64,000 nt of DNA from positions 6,513,001 through 6,577,000 of the forward strand of contig NZ_CP117709.1 in the NCBI RefSeq assembly GCF_028622875.1. Reading direction: 5' to 3'. The notes under the pieces are model-generated. The model saw only the letters and a program-made list of their open reading frames with translations. It made no database searches and was not told where the DNA came from. Position numbers and translations under genes: made by a program. Source of the stretch: Streptomyces sp. MMBL 11-1 (lineage in GTDB: Bacteria; Actinomycetota; Actinomycetes; Streptomycetales; Streptomycetaceae). Position 1 is the first letter of the stretch, and each line of letters starts with the position of its first letter. Positions 53,859 through 61,643 of the stretch are shown here, one piece after another.

Positions 53859-56663
53859 TCAACCGGTGCGCAGGCGCTCCTGCGGAGAGTGCGTGGGACG
53901 GGGCTGGTGCAGCAGCACCGCGGCCGGGACGGGAGCCGCGTCCGCCGGAAAGAACCTGGCCAGTTCGTGCCGGCCGTTGATGCGCAACTTCCGGTAGGAG
54001 TGCGTGAGATGGGACTCGACGTTCCGCAGGCTCACCTTCAGGAGCTGGGCGATGCCGCGGTTGCTCAGGCCCCGGGCGGCCAGCTCGGAGACCTGTCGTT
54101 CGGTCGGGGTGAGCAGCGACTCCGCGGAGTCCTTGCGCGGGTCGGGCCGCCCGCCCGCGTGCCGCAACTCCTGCTGCACCGCCTCCACCAGGCCGTCGGC
54201 GCCGAGCGAGATGGCGACCTCGTTGGCCCGGTGGAGCAGCTCGCGGGTACGGCGGACCTTGCCGCTCCGCCGCTGGGCGCTCCCCGCCGCGAACAGGGCG
54301 TGGGCGAAGACCAGCGGAGCCGGGGTCGGTTCGAGAAGCTCCACGGCACGCTCGGCGAGCTGGAGCGCCTCGCTGCCCGAACCGGCCGAGGCCTGGGCGG
54401 TCAGGGCCCGGCCCAGCGCCAGGGGAGCGCCCCAGCGCTGGGCCCGTTCGGTCTCCTCCCGGGCCGCGCTGCGGGCCGCGGCCACATTGCGGAGGGACAG
54501 CCGGAGGGTGGACAAGCTGGAGAGCCAGGGCAGGATCGCCGGGTTGACGATGCCCCGGCGGGTCAGCTCCTCCCCGCAGCGGGCGAGCAGTGTGAGGCCT
54601 TGCTGCGCCTGGCCCATCCTGCCCAGGGCACGCCCGGCGCTGTGCAGGAGGTGCAGCCGCCACCAGGTGCCGGGTTGTTCCCCGAGGAGCATCGGGGCCT
54701 CGTCGAGCAGAGCGCCGGCCATGGCGATGTCACCCCTCTCCAGCGCGACGTCGATGAGGACGCTCCGGGTGAGCGCACCGACGTGGTACTTGTCGGCGTG
54801 TATCGACGTGAGCAGTTCGAGCGCCGTGCGGGCGTCGTGCTCGGCCTCCGCGAGCTGGCCGCGGTGCAGCTGCACCAGGCCGCGTACGGCGTGGGCGTCG
54901 ACGATCCTGGTCGCGGTGCCCTCGGCGTGCGCGAGCCGCACCTCCGTGTCCATGTGCCGCCCGGCCTCGTCCACGTCGCCCGCCCAGAGCTGCGCGAGGA
55001 GCGCGTGGTACCAGGTGGTCGAGCCGTACGGGGTGCGCGGCACGGTCAGGATGCGGTCGGCGATCCGCCGTACCGCCGCCGCCGAGTCCCCGGTGGCCGT
55101 ACGCAGCAGCAGCACCCGCTCCAGCCGGTCCTCCACCCCGTCCCCGTGCCGGTAGGTGCCCTCGTGGATCCGGATGCGGGTGAACCGCTCGCGCAGCCGC
55201 GCGGCGGTGGCGGGATCCGGCGTGCCGCTCGCCCGCAGGGCTTGCTCCAGGGCCTGGCGGGCGCAGGCGGGATCGTCCAGCCGCAGGTGGATGTCCGACA
55301 GCCGCAACGCCTCCCGGAACCGCTCGACGGGGCCACAGGCGCCGGCCGCGTGTGCCGTCAGCGCGCGGGCGGAGGCGGGCAGGTCCAGGGCGGTGAGCGT
55401 CTGGATCCGTAGCGCTTCCGCGTGGGCGGCGTGCTCCTCGGGCACGCCGTGCAGGACGGCCCTGTCGATCAGGCGCCGGGCCCCCGAGGGGTCGCGGCCG
55501 ACCATTCCCTGGGCGACGTCGAGGAGCAGACGGACCATCCACGGCTCGTCCAGGCGGTGGGAGTGCAGCAGATGGGCGGCGATGTCCTCGCAGGAGGCTC
55601 CGTGCCGGCGCATGAAGCAGGCGGCGAGGCGGTGGAGCTCCCCACGCTCGGCGCACGGGATGTCCTCGTAGAGCAGTCCGGCGAGCACGGGATGTCGAAA
55701 CGTCATCCTCTCGGCGCACAGCAGGCCCGACTCGGTGAGCCGGGTGAGGGTATGACAGGCGTCCTCCGTGGGGACGCCGCAGAGAGCGGCGAGGATGGAG
55801 GGCTCCAGGGGGGTTCTGAGGATGCTGGCCGCCCTGGCGATGGCCAGGCCGTGCGGGCCGAGCCGCCTGAGCAGACACAGGATCCGTTCCCTGACCGCCC
55901 CCGGGCGCAGCCCCTCGCCCGACGGCTCCGCCGGTCTCCTGTCGGAGGGGTGCGTCGACGCGGTGCGTAACTGCTCGGTCAGCAGGTACGGGTTGCCGCC
56001 CGTGTCGGCGACCAGCGCGGCCACGGAACCGTGGTCCTGACCACGGAGCGTGACGGCCAGGTCCAGGGCGGCGCTCGGGCTGAGGTCGTGCAGGTGGATG
56101 TGCCGGTCGGGGCGGACGCCCTCCATGATCTCGACCAGGAGGTGCTGGTCGAGCGCCGGTTCCCCGCAGCGTTTGGTGGCGAGCAGCACGACGGGGAGGT
56201 TGTCCAGACGGCGGCCGAGGAAGCCCAGCCAGAGCAGGGACCTGCTGTCGGCGTGCTGGACGCAGTCGACCGTCAGCAGGACGGGGGCGCGCCGTGCGGC
56301 CCTCCCCAGGCCGGCGCACAATTCCGCGAGGAGCGCGTAGTCCGGGATGTCCGGGCCTCCGCCCGAAGGGGCCCCGCCCGACGCGAACGCTGCGTCCCAT
56401 TTCTGCGCGGTCTCGGGGAGCGTGCCGAGGAGTTGGTGCACGACTCCCAGCGAGAAGTGCTGTTCGGTGGGGGAGGCCGTGGCGGAGAGGATGACCATGC
56501 CCTGCTCACGGGCGGTCTGTTCGGCCCAGCGCAGGAAGGAGGTCTTGCCCGTGCCGATGATGCCCTCCACCAGCGCGACCGAGCCCACTCCGCCTTTCGC
56601 GGACTCGAGCATCTCCACGACGATCTTCGATTCCGCACTCCTGCCGAACAGTTCCTGCGGCAC
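53859..56663 (-). CDS. Large LuxR-family (LAL) ATP-binding transcriptional regulator
   Basis: Predicted 934-residue regulator. The N-terminal AAA-type ATPase has Walker A EGIIGTGKTS (about 29-38) and a Walker B-like PVLLTVDCVQHAD. The middle is an extended helical TPR-like region. The C-terminal LuxR helix-turn-helix reads LTPTERQVSELAARGLSNRG, then NVESHLTHSYRKL. Such LAL proteins usually activate antibiotic clusters. GTG 56663 with AAGAGG upstream is preferred; ATG 56729 or further upstream is possible. Codon 232 is TTA (55970-55968), so the regulator itself should be bldA-dependent. It is divergent from the condensation-like gene and likely controls the cluster to its right. Confidence 0.88.
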   Translation of the reverse strand: MPQELFGRSAESKIVVEMLESAKGGVGSVALVEGIIGTGKTSFLRWAEQTAREQGMVILSATASPTEQHFSLGVVHQLLGTLPETAQKWDAAFASGGAPSGGGPDIPDYALLAELCAGLGRAARRAPVLLTVDCVQHADSRSLLWLGFLGRRLDNLPVVLLATKRCGEPALDQHLLVEIMEGVRPDRHIHLHDLSPSAALDLAVTLRGQDHGSVAALVADTGGNPYLLTEQLRTASTHPSDRRPAEPSGEGLRPGAVRERILCLLRRLGPHGLAIARAASILRTPLEPSILAALCGVPTEDACHTLTRLTESGLLCAERMTFRHPVLAGLLYEDIPCAERGELHRLAACFMRRHGASCEDIAAHLLHSHRLDEPWMVRLLLDVAQGMVGRDPSGARRLIDRAVLHGVPEEHAAHAEALRIQTLTALDLPASARALTAHAAGACGPVERFREALRLSDIHLRLDDPACARQALEQALRASGTPDPATAARLRERFTRIRIHEGTYRHGDGVEDRLERVLLLRTATGDSAAAVRRIADRILTVPRTPYGSTTWYHALLAQLWAGDVDEAGRHMDTEVRLAHAEGTATRIVDAHAVRGLVQLHRGQLAEAEHDARTALELLTSIHADKYHVGALTRSVLIDVALERGDIAMAGALLDEAPMLLGEQPGTWWRLHLLHSAGRALGRMGQAQQGLTLLARCGEELTRRGIVNPAILPWLSSLSTLRLSLRNVAAARSAAREETERAQRWGAPLALGRALTAQASAGSGSEALQLAERAVELLEPTPAPLVFAHALFAAGSAQRRSGKVRRTRELLHRANEVAISLGADGLVEAVQQELRHAGGRPDPRKDSAESLLTPTERQVSELAARGLSNRGIAQLLKVSLRNVESHLTHSYRKLRINGRHELARFFPADAAPVPAAVLLHQPRPTHSPQERLRTG

Positions 56664-57198
56664 GGTCCTGCACCTCTTATCTGAAGAGTGAATCGCCTCG
56701 GACGAGTTGTCCGGTCCGGCGAGCAGCATGCTCTCGTCCGCTTGCCGACCGGAGCGGGTGCGCTCTTCATCGGGATGGGGTGGCAGGCCGGTCGATGTCT
56801 CGTGTACATACGGAACCAGCACCGTGAGGGTCGTTCGCCGAGCATGAGAAAAGCCGTCGGCTCCCTTGCGGAAAGGGCATCTTTCGACGGTGTGGAGGAA
56901 GCCCGGGCCCCCACTTCGATCCCCCGATCGCCGGTGAACGACGTACACCTCTGATGAGTGCCGACGCTAGCACGGTCAGGCATCGAATTTGTATGACTGC
57001 TTCCGACCGAAGGGCCGGGAGCGTATTTCTTCGGCCATTGCTTCGGTGCCACCGTATTGATGTGCGCAGGTACCGCACAGGTACGTTCTGCAGGCACCGC
57101 TGCGGTGACCTGTGATCCATACGGAAATCAGCTCATGGCGTCCGACGTATTCAGCCGCGGCCTAATGGCGAAAACCTGATGGAGGGATCGGTGCCCGC
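56664..57198. promoter_or_regulatory. 535-nt divergent control region of the cluster
   Basis: This stretch separates the LAL regulator from the condensation-like gene and is richer in A+T than the flanks. It includes the 11-bp-phased AGGTAC repeats (57068-57098) and several CTTCGG/CCGAAG-type short repeats at about 57001-57045. It probably contains promoters in both directions. No gene is called. Confidence 0.45.
57068..57098 (+). promoter_or_regulatory. Direct repeats resembling SARP-binding sites
   Basis: AGGTACC (57068-57074) and AGGTACG (57079-57085) start 11 bp apart, one helical turn, the spacing used by Streptomyces antibiotic regulatory proteins. A third related heptamer, AGGCACC, starts at 57092. 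A SARP gene is present at 59872. The site lies about 100 nt ahead of the condensation-like gene. Confidence 0.4.
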
Positions 57199-57765
57199 GT
57201 GACCGTGATCAGTGAGGAGCAACGGCCGGCGAGGGCGATCCACCCGACCCGGCGGCCTCGGCCGAACACCCCGTCCGAGGCGGACCGCACGGAGAGATTC
57301 GTGTTGTCCCTGAACCGTGTTCTGCCCCTGGTGTACGAGCAGGCCTGGCAGGCCGTCCTGGACGACACGCCACTGTGCCGCACCGCCCTGTTACGGACGC
57401 CGGACGGCGGACTGCGCCGTACGGTCCGGGCGCACGCCCGCTTCCCCCTGCACACCGTCGACTGGCGGGCCACCCGCCCGGAGGTGCAGGACGCCCGTCT
57501 CCGCGAACGGCTGGCCCGGGAGGCGGCCATCGGACTCCCGCTCGACCGGGCGCCGTTGATGTGCGCCACGCTGATCCGGCGCTCCGACCGGACCTGGACC
57601 TTCGCCTGGCGGTACGCCCGGGAACTGATGGGCCGACGGGCGGGGCTCCGCCTCCTCGACGCGGCCACCGAGGCGTACGGGGCACTGCTGAGCGGGGCTG
57701 CCCCGCGACACGCCGACACCCGGCCCGGCGCGGCCGGCGGACTCGTGGGGACGGTGGCCCGATGA
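57199..57765 (+). CDS. Condensation-domain-like protein, short and lacking HHxxxDG
   Basis: Predicted 188-residue protein resembling the N-terminal lobe of an NRPS condensation domain. The series AWQAVLDDTPLCRTALLRTP, RARFPLHTVDWR-like (HARFPLHTVDWR), AAIGLPLDRAPLMCATLIRR and TWTFAWRYARELMGRR aligns with the region leading into the active site. Where a condensation domain has Y-HH-xxx-DG, this one has YARELMGR, so both histidines and the Asp-Gly are absent, and the second lobe is missing. Codon 65 is TTA (57391-57393), a bldA target. The GTG start has GGAGGG 12 nt upstream. It overlaps the thioesterase-like gene by ATGA. Catalysis of the usual kind is not expected; a structural or carrier-binding role is possible. 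Confidence 0.6.
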   Translation: MTVISEEQRPARAIHPTRRPRPNTPSEADRTERFVLSLNRVLPLVYEQAWQAVLDDTPLCRTALLRTPDGGLRRTVRAHARFPLHTVDWRATRPEVQDARLRERLAREAAIGLPLDRAPLMCATLIRRSDRTWTFAWRYARELMGRRAGLRLLDAATEAYGALLSGAAPRHADTRPGAAGGLVGTVAR

Positions 57766-58505
57766 CCGGCGACACTTCGGTGCGGCTGTTCTGTCTCCCC
57801 TTCGAGGGCGCGTCGGCGGGCGTGTACCTGCCGTGGGCCGAGGCCCTCGGCCCCTCCGTGGTGGTCACCCCGGTGGAACTGCCCGGACGGGGCCGCCACC
57901 CCCGCACCCGCCCCTGCGGCGACCTGGAGCCGCTGCTGGCCGAGATCATCCCGTACGTGGCCCGCATGTGCGACCGGCCCTTCGCGCTGTACGGGCATGG
58001 CTTCGGCGCCCTCCTCGCGTATGAGATAGCGGCGCGGCTCGAATGGGAGCACGACGCGGCCGCCGAGCGGCTGTACGTCTCGGGCTCCGGCGTGCCGCAC
58101 CGGCCCGCGCCCGAGCGGGCGGTCGGCCATCTGCCGGACGCGGCCATGGTCCGCAGGCTCCGCGACCGGGGCCGGATGCCGCCGGTCGGGCGGAGCCCGC
58201 GGCGCGCGGCCGGGACACTGGCCACGCTCCGTGCGGACCTCTCCGTCATGGAGGCGTACCGACGCGACCCGCGCCACGTGGTGCACTGCCCGGTCACGGC
58301 GATGCGCGGGCGGCAGGACCGGAGCGTCTCGGGGGCGGACCTGGCGGGCTGGGGCCGGTGCAGCCGGCGCGCGCTGCGGGTGGCGGTGTTCCCCGGCGAC
58401 CACTACTTTCCGCTCACCGCCCGGGAAGAGCTCCTGGGCACCTTCGCACGGGACTTGATCCGCCCGGCAGCCGTGCGCCGCAGCCGGTACGCGGCCGCGT
58501 ACTGA
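57762..58505 (+). CDS. Type II thioesterase-like alpha/beta hydrolase with missing nucleophile
   Basis: Predicted 247-residue protein with a type II thioesterase layout: RLFCLPFEGASAGVYLPW at the start, VELPGRGRHPRTRP, a late TAMRGRQDRSV with the acid, and FPGDHYFPL with the histidine. The nucleophile elbow reads YGHGFGALLA, so the GHSxG serine is Gly80. The codon is GGC and the reading frame is otherwise clean. A standard editing thioesterase reaction is therefore unlikely. It is translationally coupled to the equally degenerate condensation-like protein. Confidence 0.8.
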   Translation: MTGDTSVRLFCLPFEGASAGVYLPWAEALGPSVVVTPVELPGRGRHPRTRPCGDLEPLLAEIIPYVARMCDRPFALYGHGFGALLAYEIAARLEWEHDAAAERLYVSGSGVPHRPAPERAVGHLPDAAMVRRLRDRGRMPPVGRSPRRAAGTLATLRADLSVMEAYRRDPRHVVHCPVTAMRGRQDRSVSGADLAGWGRCSRRALRVAVFPGDHYFPLTAREELLGTFARDLIRPAAVRRSRYAAAY

Positions 58506-58605
58506 CAGGGCGCCTGCCGCGCTCCGGCCTCCTCCGACCGGCCTCGTGGGACCGGTTGTACGAGGCCCGCGGCGGCCACCGCGGGGGGCGCCCGGACCGG
58601 TTGCT

Positions 58606-58628
58606 GAATCGGCAACAAGAGTTGTCCG
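58606..58628. promoter_or_regulatory. Cluster operator copy 1 (upstream of methyltransferase)
   Basis: Contains GGCAACAAGAGTTGTC (58611-58626), an inverted repeat with a 4-bp centre, preceded by GAATC. Twenty-one of 23 positions match the copy at 61322-61344. A further GTTGC at 58600-58604 adds a third half-site. TTGTCC at 58622-58627 could serve as a -35. Confidence 0.6.
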
Positions 58629-58669
58629 GGATGCACGGCGCCCCCATGCTGGCCGCCGGAGGTGACCGT

Positions 58670-59560
58670 ATGACACCCACAGACCGCACCGAGGGCCTCG
58701 ACGACGAGGCCCTCGGCGCTGCGCCGGAGCACGAGGCGGAACCGCACTCCGGCTTCCTGACGGACGCGGCGCACTGGCTGAGCGGCGTCCTCGGACCCGA
58801 GCAGCGGAGTGCGGCGACGATCCGCCGTGTCCTGGACGTGGGCAGTGGGCCCGGGGCGGCCTCCTGCGTCCTGGCCGAGGTCTTCCCCCGGGCGGACGTC
58901 GTCGCCGTGGACCGGTCGCCCGCACTCCTCGCCCGGGCCCGGGCCCGCGCCGCGGAGCGCGGGCTGACCGGACGGATCACGACCAGGCGGGCCGAACGGC
59001 CCGATGAATTCGGGCGGCTGGGTCCGGCCGACCTGATCTGGACCGGCAATGTGTGCCGTCATCTGGGTGACCAGCAGCAGGCCCTGCGGAGCCTGGCGTC
59101 CGCACTGCGGCCCGGCGGGATGCTCGCCGTCGCCGAACGGGGGCTGCCGCCACGCTTCCTGCCCCGTGACATAGGCATCGGCCGGGCCGGGCTCCAGGCA
59201 CGCCTGGACGTCGCCCTCGAAGCGCAGTTCGCCGACACCCGGGCCGGCCTGCCGGACGCCACCTCCGTGGCCGAGGACTGGCCGTGCCTGCTGGCCTCCG
59301 CCGGGCTCGTGCCCGCCGGCACCCGCACCTTCCTGATCGACTACCCTGCCCCGCTGGACCTGTCCGTGCGCCGCCATCTGCAGGCCCGCCTGCAGCGCAC
59401 ACTCACCGAGCTCGGCGAACGGCTCGACCCCGTCGACCGGCTGACGCTGGAACAACTCGTGGACGCCGAGGCCGAAACCGGCGTGCTGTGGCGCCCCGAC
59501 GTCTTCTACCTCACGGCGATCACGGTGCACACCGCCCGCCTGTGCCGGGACCGGACCTGA
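58670..59560 (+). CDS. Class I SAM-dependent methyltransferase
   Basis: Predicted 296-residue methyltransferase. Motif I is VLDVGSGPGAASCVLAEVF (about 55-73), motif II ends VVAVDRSP, and DLIWTGNVCRHLGDQQQALR with LRPGGMLAVAERG are the later motifs. The C-terminal part (about 165-296) is a helical cap and is less conserved. The ATG at 58670 has an ideal GGAGG 7 nt upstream; in-frame ATGs at 58631 and 58646 are less likely. It starts its own transcript behind an operator-like element. The substrate is presumably the cluster product or a precursor. Confidence 0.85.
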   Translation: MTPTDRTEGLDDEALGAAPEHEAEPHSGFLTDAAHWLSGVLGPEQRSAATIRRVLDVGSGPGAASCVLAEVFPRADVVAVDRSPALLARARARAAERGLTGRITTRRAERPDEFGRLGPADLIWTGNVCRHLGDQQQALRSLASALRPGGMLAVAERGLPPRFLPRDIGIGRAGLQARLDVALEAQFADTRAGLPDATSVAEDWPCLLASAGLVPAGTRTFLIDYPAPLDLSVRRHLQARLQRTLTELGERLDPVDRLTLEQLVDAEAETGVLWRPDVFYLTAITVHTARLCRDRT

Positions 59561-59663
59561 CCCGACCCGGCCCGGCCCGGCCGACCTGACCGTCCGGATG
59601 CCGTCGGCGTGCTCGCCCGGCCCCCTCGCACGGCTCCCGACGTGCGTACGGTCCCCGAAGTCC

Positions 59664-59698
59664 GAACGGCCCGCGATGCCTTCTGTCGCGGGCCGTTC
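59664..59698. terminator. Strong hairpin after the methyltransferase gene
   Basis: GAACGGCCCGCGA and its exact reverse complement TCGCGGGCCGTTC form a 13-bp GC-rich stem with a 9-nt loop. There is no T-run, as is usual for Streptomyces terminators. It lies between the methyltransferase and the SARP gene. Confidence 0.8.
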
Positions 59699-59723
59699 AG
59701 CCATGTCCGCACGTCCGCACGAC

Positions 59724-59763
59724 CGTAGGGCGACCCCCCACAGATTCTTCGGTCAGCCCTACG
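59724..59763. promoter_or_regulatory. Widely spaced inverted repeat upstream of the SARP gene
   Basis: CGTAGGGC (59724-59731) and GCCCTACG (59756-59763) are perfect reverse complements separated by 24 nt, about 110 nt before the SARP GTG. It may be a regulator site in the SARP promoter region. The rest of the 311-nt gap (59561-59871) holds the terminator and no gene. Confidence 0.35.
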
Positions 59764-59871
59764 GTGCGACCGTATTGAGCCCCCCACCCCCGCACTCCTA
59801 CGTTCCTTCCCAGAGCAGCCGCTTCGCCGGGCCGAGAGGCCGGAGGCGCCTACGCCGGAGACGGAGGACGC

Positions 59872-60699
59872 GTGAAGATTCAGCTTCTGGGCCCGCTGCA
59901 CGCCGAGGCGGGCGGAGTTCCGATCGCCCCTACGGCGGCGAAGCAGCGGCAGATCCTGGCGCTCCTCGCCCTCCACCCGGGGCAGTTCGTCCCGGTGACC
60001 ACCCTGCGGAAGGAGCTGTGGGGGACCGTGCCGCCGCGCAGCGCGCACGCCACCTTCCAGACGTACATCCTGAGACTGCGCCGCACCCTGGCCACCGCCC
60101 TCGGCGGCCCGGACGGACCGGCCCGCGCGCGGAGCCTGCTCGTCACCGGGCAGGGCGGCTATCTGCTGCGGATCGCCGAGGAGGACGTGGACGCCTTCGC
60201 GTTCCGGCGGACGGCCCAGGCGGGCCACGCCGCCTTCGCGGAGGGCGACAGCGAGCTCGCGTCCCGGCTGCTGCGCCGGGCCCTGGCGTCGTGGCGGGGG
60301 CCGGTGCTGGCGGACGTACGGGTGGGAGCGCCGCTGCGGATCGAGGCCGCCGGCCTCGAAGAGAGCCGACTGCTCGCGACCGAGCGCCGTATCGACGCCG
60401 AGCTGCGTCTCGGCCGGCACGGAGAACTCCTGCCCGAACTCGTCCGGCTGACCGGACTCCACCTCAACGACGAGCGGTTGCACGCCCAGGCCATGGTGGC
60501 GTTCTACCGCTCCGGCCGGCAGTGCGCCGCACTCGACCTCTACCGCGGCCTGCGCCGGCGGCTGATCGAGGAGCTGGGCCTTGAGCCCGCTCCCCAACTC
60601 CAGCGGCTGCACCAGGCGATGCTCTCGGTCGATCCCCGGCTGGACACGGTCGCCCAGGGCGGCCGGCCCACCCCGACCTTCGATCTGTACGCGTCCTGA
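59872..60699 (+). CDS. SARP-family transcriptional regulator (AfsR/SARP, BTAD domain)
   Basis: Predicted 275-residue activator. Residues 1-100 are an OmpR-type winged helix DNA-binding domain (IQLLGPLHAEAGGVPIAPTA, KQRQILALLALHPGQFV, ATFQTYILRLRRTL). Residues about 105-250 are the bacterial transcriptional activation domain (DVDAFAFRRTAQAGHAAF, LRIEAAGLEESRLLATERRI, HLNDERLHAQAMVAFYRSGR). SARPs switch on biosynthetic clusters by binding 11-bp-phased repeats. The GTG has GGAGACGGAGGACGC upstream. It is likely the direct activator of this cluster. Confidence 0.93.
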   Translation: MKIQLLGPLHAEAGGVPIAPTAAKQRQILALLALHPGQFVPVTTLRKELWGTVPPRSAHATFQTYILRLRRTLATALGGPDGPARARSLLVTGQGGYLLRIAEEDVDAFAFRRTAQAGHAAFAEGDSELASRLLRRALASWRGPVLADVRVGAPLRIEAAGLEESRLLATERRIDAELRLGRHGELLPELVRLTGLHLNDERLHAQAMVAFYRSGRQCAALDLYRGLRRRLIEELGLEPAPQLQRLHQAMLSVDPRLDTVAQGGRPTPTFDLYAS

Positions 60700-60803
60700 G
60701 CGCACCCCGGCCCCGGACGACGGCTACGCCGAGAACACCCAGCACGCACGGACACAGGGACACCCGCGCCTCCGCCCAGGACGGCCGAGCGAAAGGTGAC
60801 ACA

Positions 60804-61268
60804 GTGACGGACCAGACACCCACCCTCTACGAATGGGCCGGCGGCGCCGAGGCGCTGGAACGGCTCACGGAGGACTTCTACCGGCGCGTCCGCAAGGACG
60901 AGCTGCTCGCCCCGCTCTTCCAGCACATGGCCGACGACCACCCGCAGCACGTCGCCACCTTCATCGGCGAGGTCCTCGGCGGCCCCGAGCGCTACACCGA
61001 GGAACACGGGGGCTACCCCCACATGGTCCGCCAGCACCGCGGCCGGGCCGTCAAGCCGGAGCAGCGGGCGCGCTGGGTGGAGCTGATGCTGGAGGCCATG
61101 GACGCCGTGGGCCTTCCCCAGGACGCGGAGTTCCGCTCGGCGTTCGTCGGCTACATCGAGTTCGGGTCGCGCCGCGCGATGGCCAACTCGCAGCCGGGCG
61201 TAGGGCCCACGAGCCGTACGACCATCAAGAAGTGGGGCTGGGGCGAGGCCCAGCCGGGCGATGACTGA
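60804..61268 (+). CDS. Group II truncated haemoglobin
   Basis: Predicted 154-residue 2-on-2 globin binding haem. TLYEWAGGAEALERLTEDFYRR gives helices A-B, the proximal histidine is in MVRQHRGRAV, and the conserved Trp of helix G is in RARWVELMLEAM. These proteins bind O2 or NO, or act in redox chemistry. Placed between a SARP and an efflux pump in a biosynthetic cluster, it could serve a biosynthetic oxidation or nitrogen-oxide chemistry, or simply protection; this is inference. AAAGGTGA precedes the GTG start. Confidence 0.9.
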   Translation: MTDQTPTLYEWAGGAEALERLTEDFYRRVRKDELLAPLFQHMADDHPQHVATFIGEVLGGPERYTEEHGGYPHMVRQHRGRAVKPEQRARWVELMLEAMDAVGLPQDAEFRSAFVGYIEFGSRRAMANSQPGVGPTSRTTIKKWGWGEAQPGDD

Positions 61269-61526
61269 CCGGGTGGCGGGCCCTCGCGGGCAGCCCGGAC
61301 GGGCCCCCGGCCGACGTCCCGGAATCGGCAACAAAAGTTGCCCGCTCGCCACGCTCGGTTCCAGCATGGGGACCAGCGGTGACCGCCATGATCCAGCGGG
61401 TCGCCGAGGCGCCCGTGCCACCAGGGCGTCCACCGACGGGGCCCGGCGCCGTACTCCCGCCACCTGGCAGCTCGGCGCGCACCCGCCCTGATTCGTCCCC
61501 GAACCATCCGAGCAAGGAGTTCGCCC
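61269..61526. promoter_or_regulatory. Leader and promoter region of the efflux operon
   Basis: Together with the short ORF this makes a 371-nt space between globin and MFS genes. It contains the second copy of the cluster operator (61322-61344) and a GGTGACCG block at 61378-61385, also seen 55-56 nt after the first operator copy. A GTG-started frame at 61379-61561 exists but lacks convincing coding features. Confidence 0.45.
61322..61344. promoter_or_regulatory. Cluster operator copy 2 (upstream of MFS transporter)
   Basis: Contains GGCAACAAAAGTTGCC (61327-61342), a perfect inverted repeat with 6-bp arms and an AAAA centre, preceded by GAATC as in copy 1. TTGCCC at 61338-61343 could act as a -35 element. 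Confidence 0.6.
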
Positions 61527-61643
61527 ATGCGTTTGACCAGTCCTGGGCCGGTGCGCGATGACATCGCGCACCCGCGTTCCCAGCGTCCCCCGCGGTCCCC
61601 CCGGCAGTCGGCCCCCCAGCTGTCGGGAGGTGGCAGCCGATGA
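61527..61643 (+). CDS. Leader ORF overlapping the MFS transporter start
   Basis: A 38-codon ORF starting at ATG 61527, 7 nt after a strong AAGGAG site. It begins MRLTSPGPVRDDIAHPRSQR and is rich in Pro-Pro-Arg. Its TGA overlaps the MFS ATG as ATGA, and its last codons contain the MFS ribosome site (GGGAGG). This arrangement allows translation of the leader to control the efflux gene. Chloramphenicol-type exporters in other bacteria are known to be controlled by short leader peptides. No homologue is recognised. Confidence 0.5.
   Translation: MRLTSPGPVRDDIAHPRSQRPPRSPRQSAPQLSGGGSR

Noticed and set aside
61379..61561. 60-codon frame between the second operator copy and the efflux gene
   Set aside because: It lacks a good ribosome site and overlaps the leader ORF, which has far better initiation signals.
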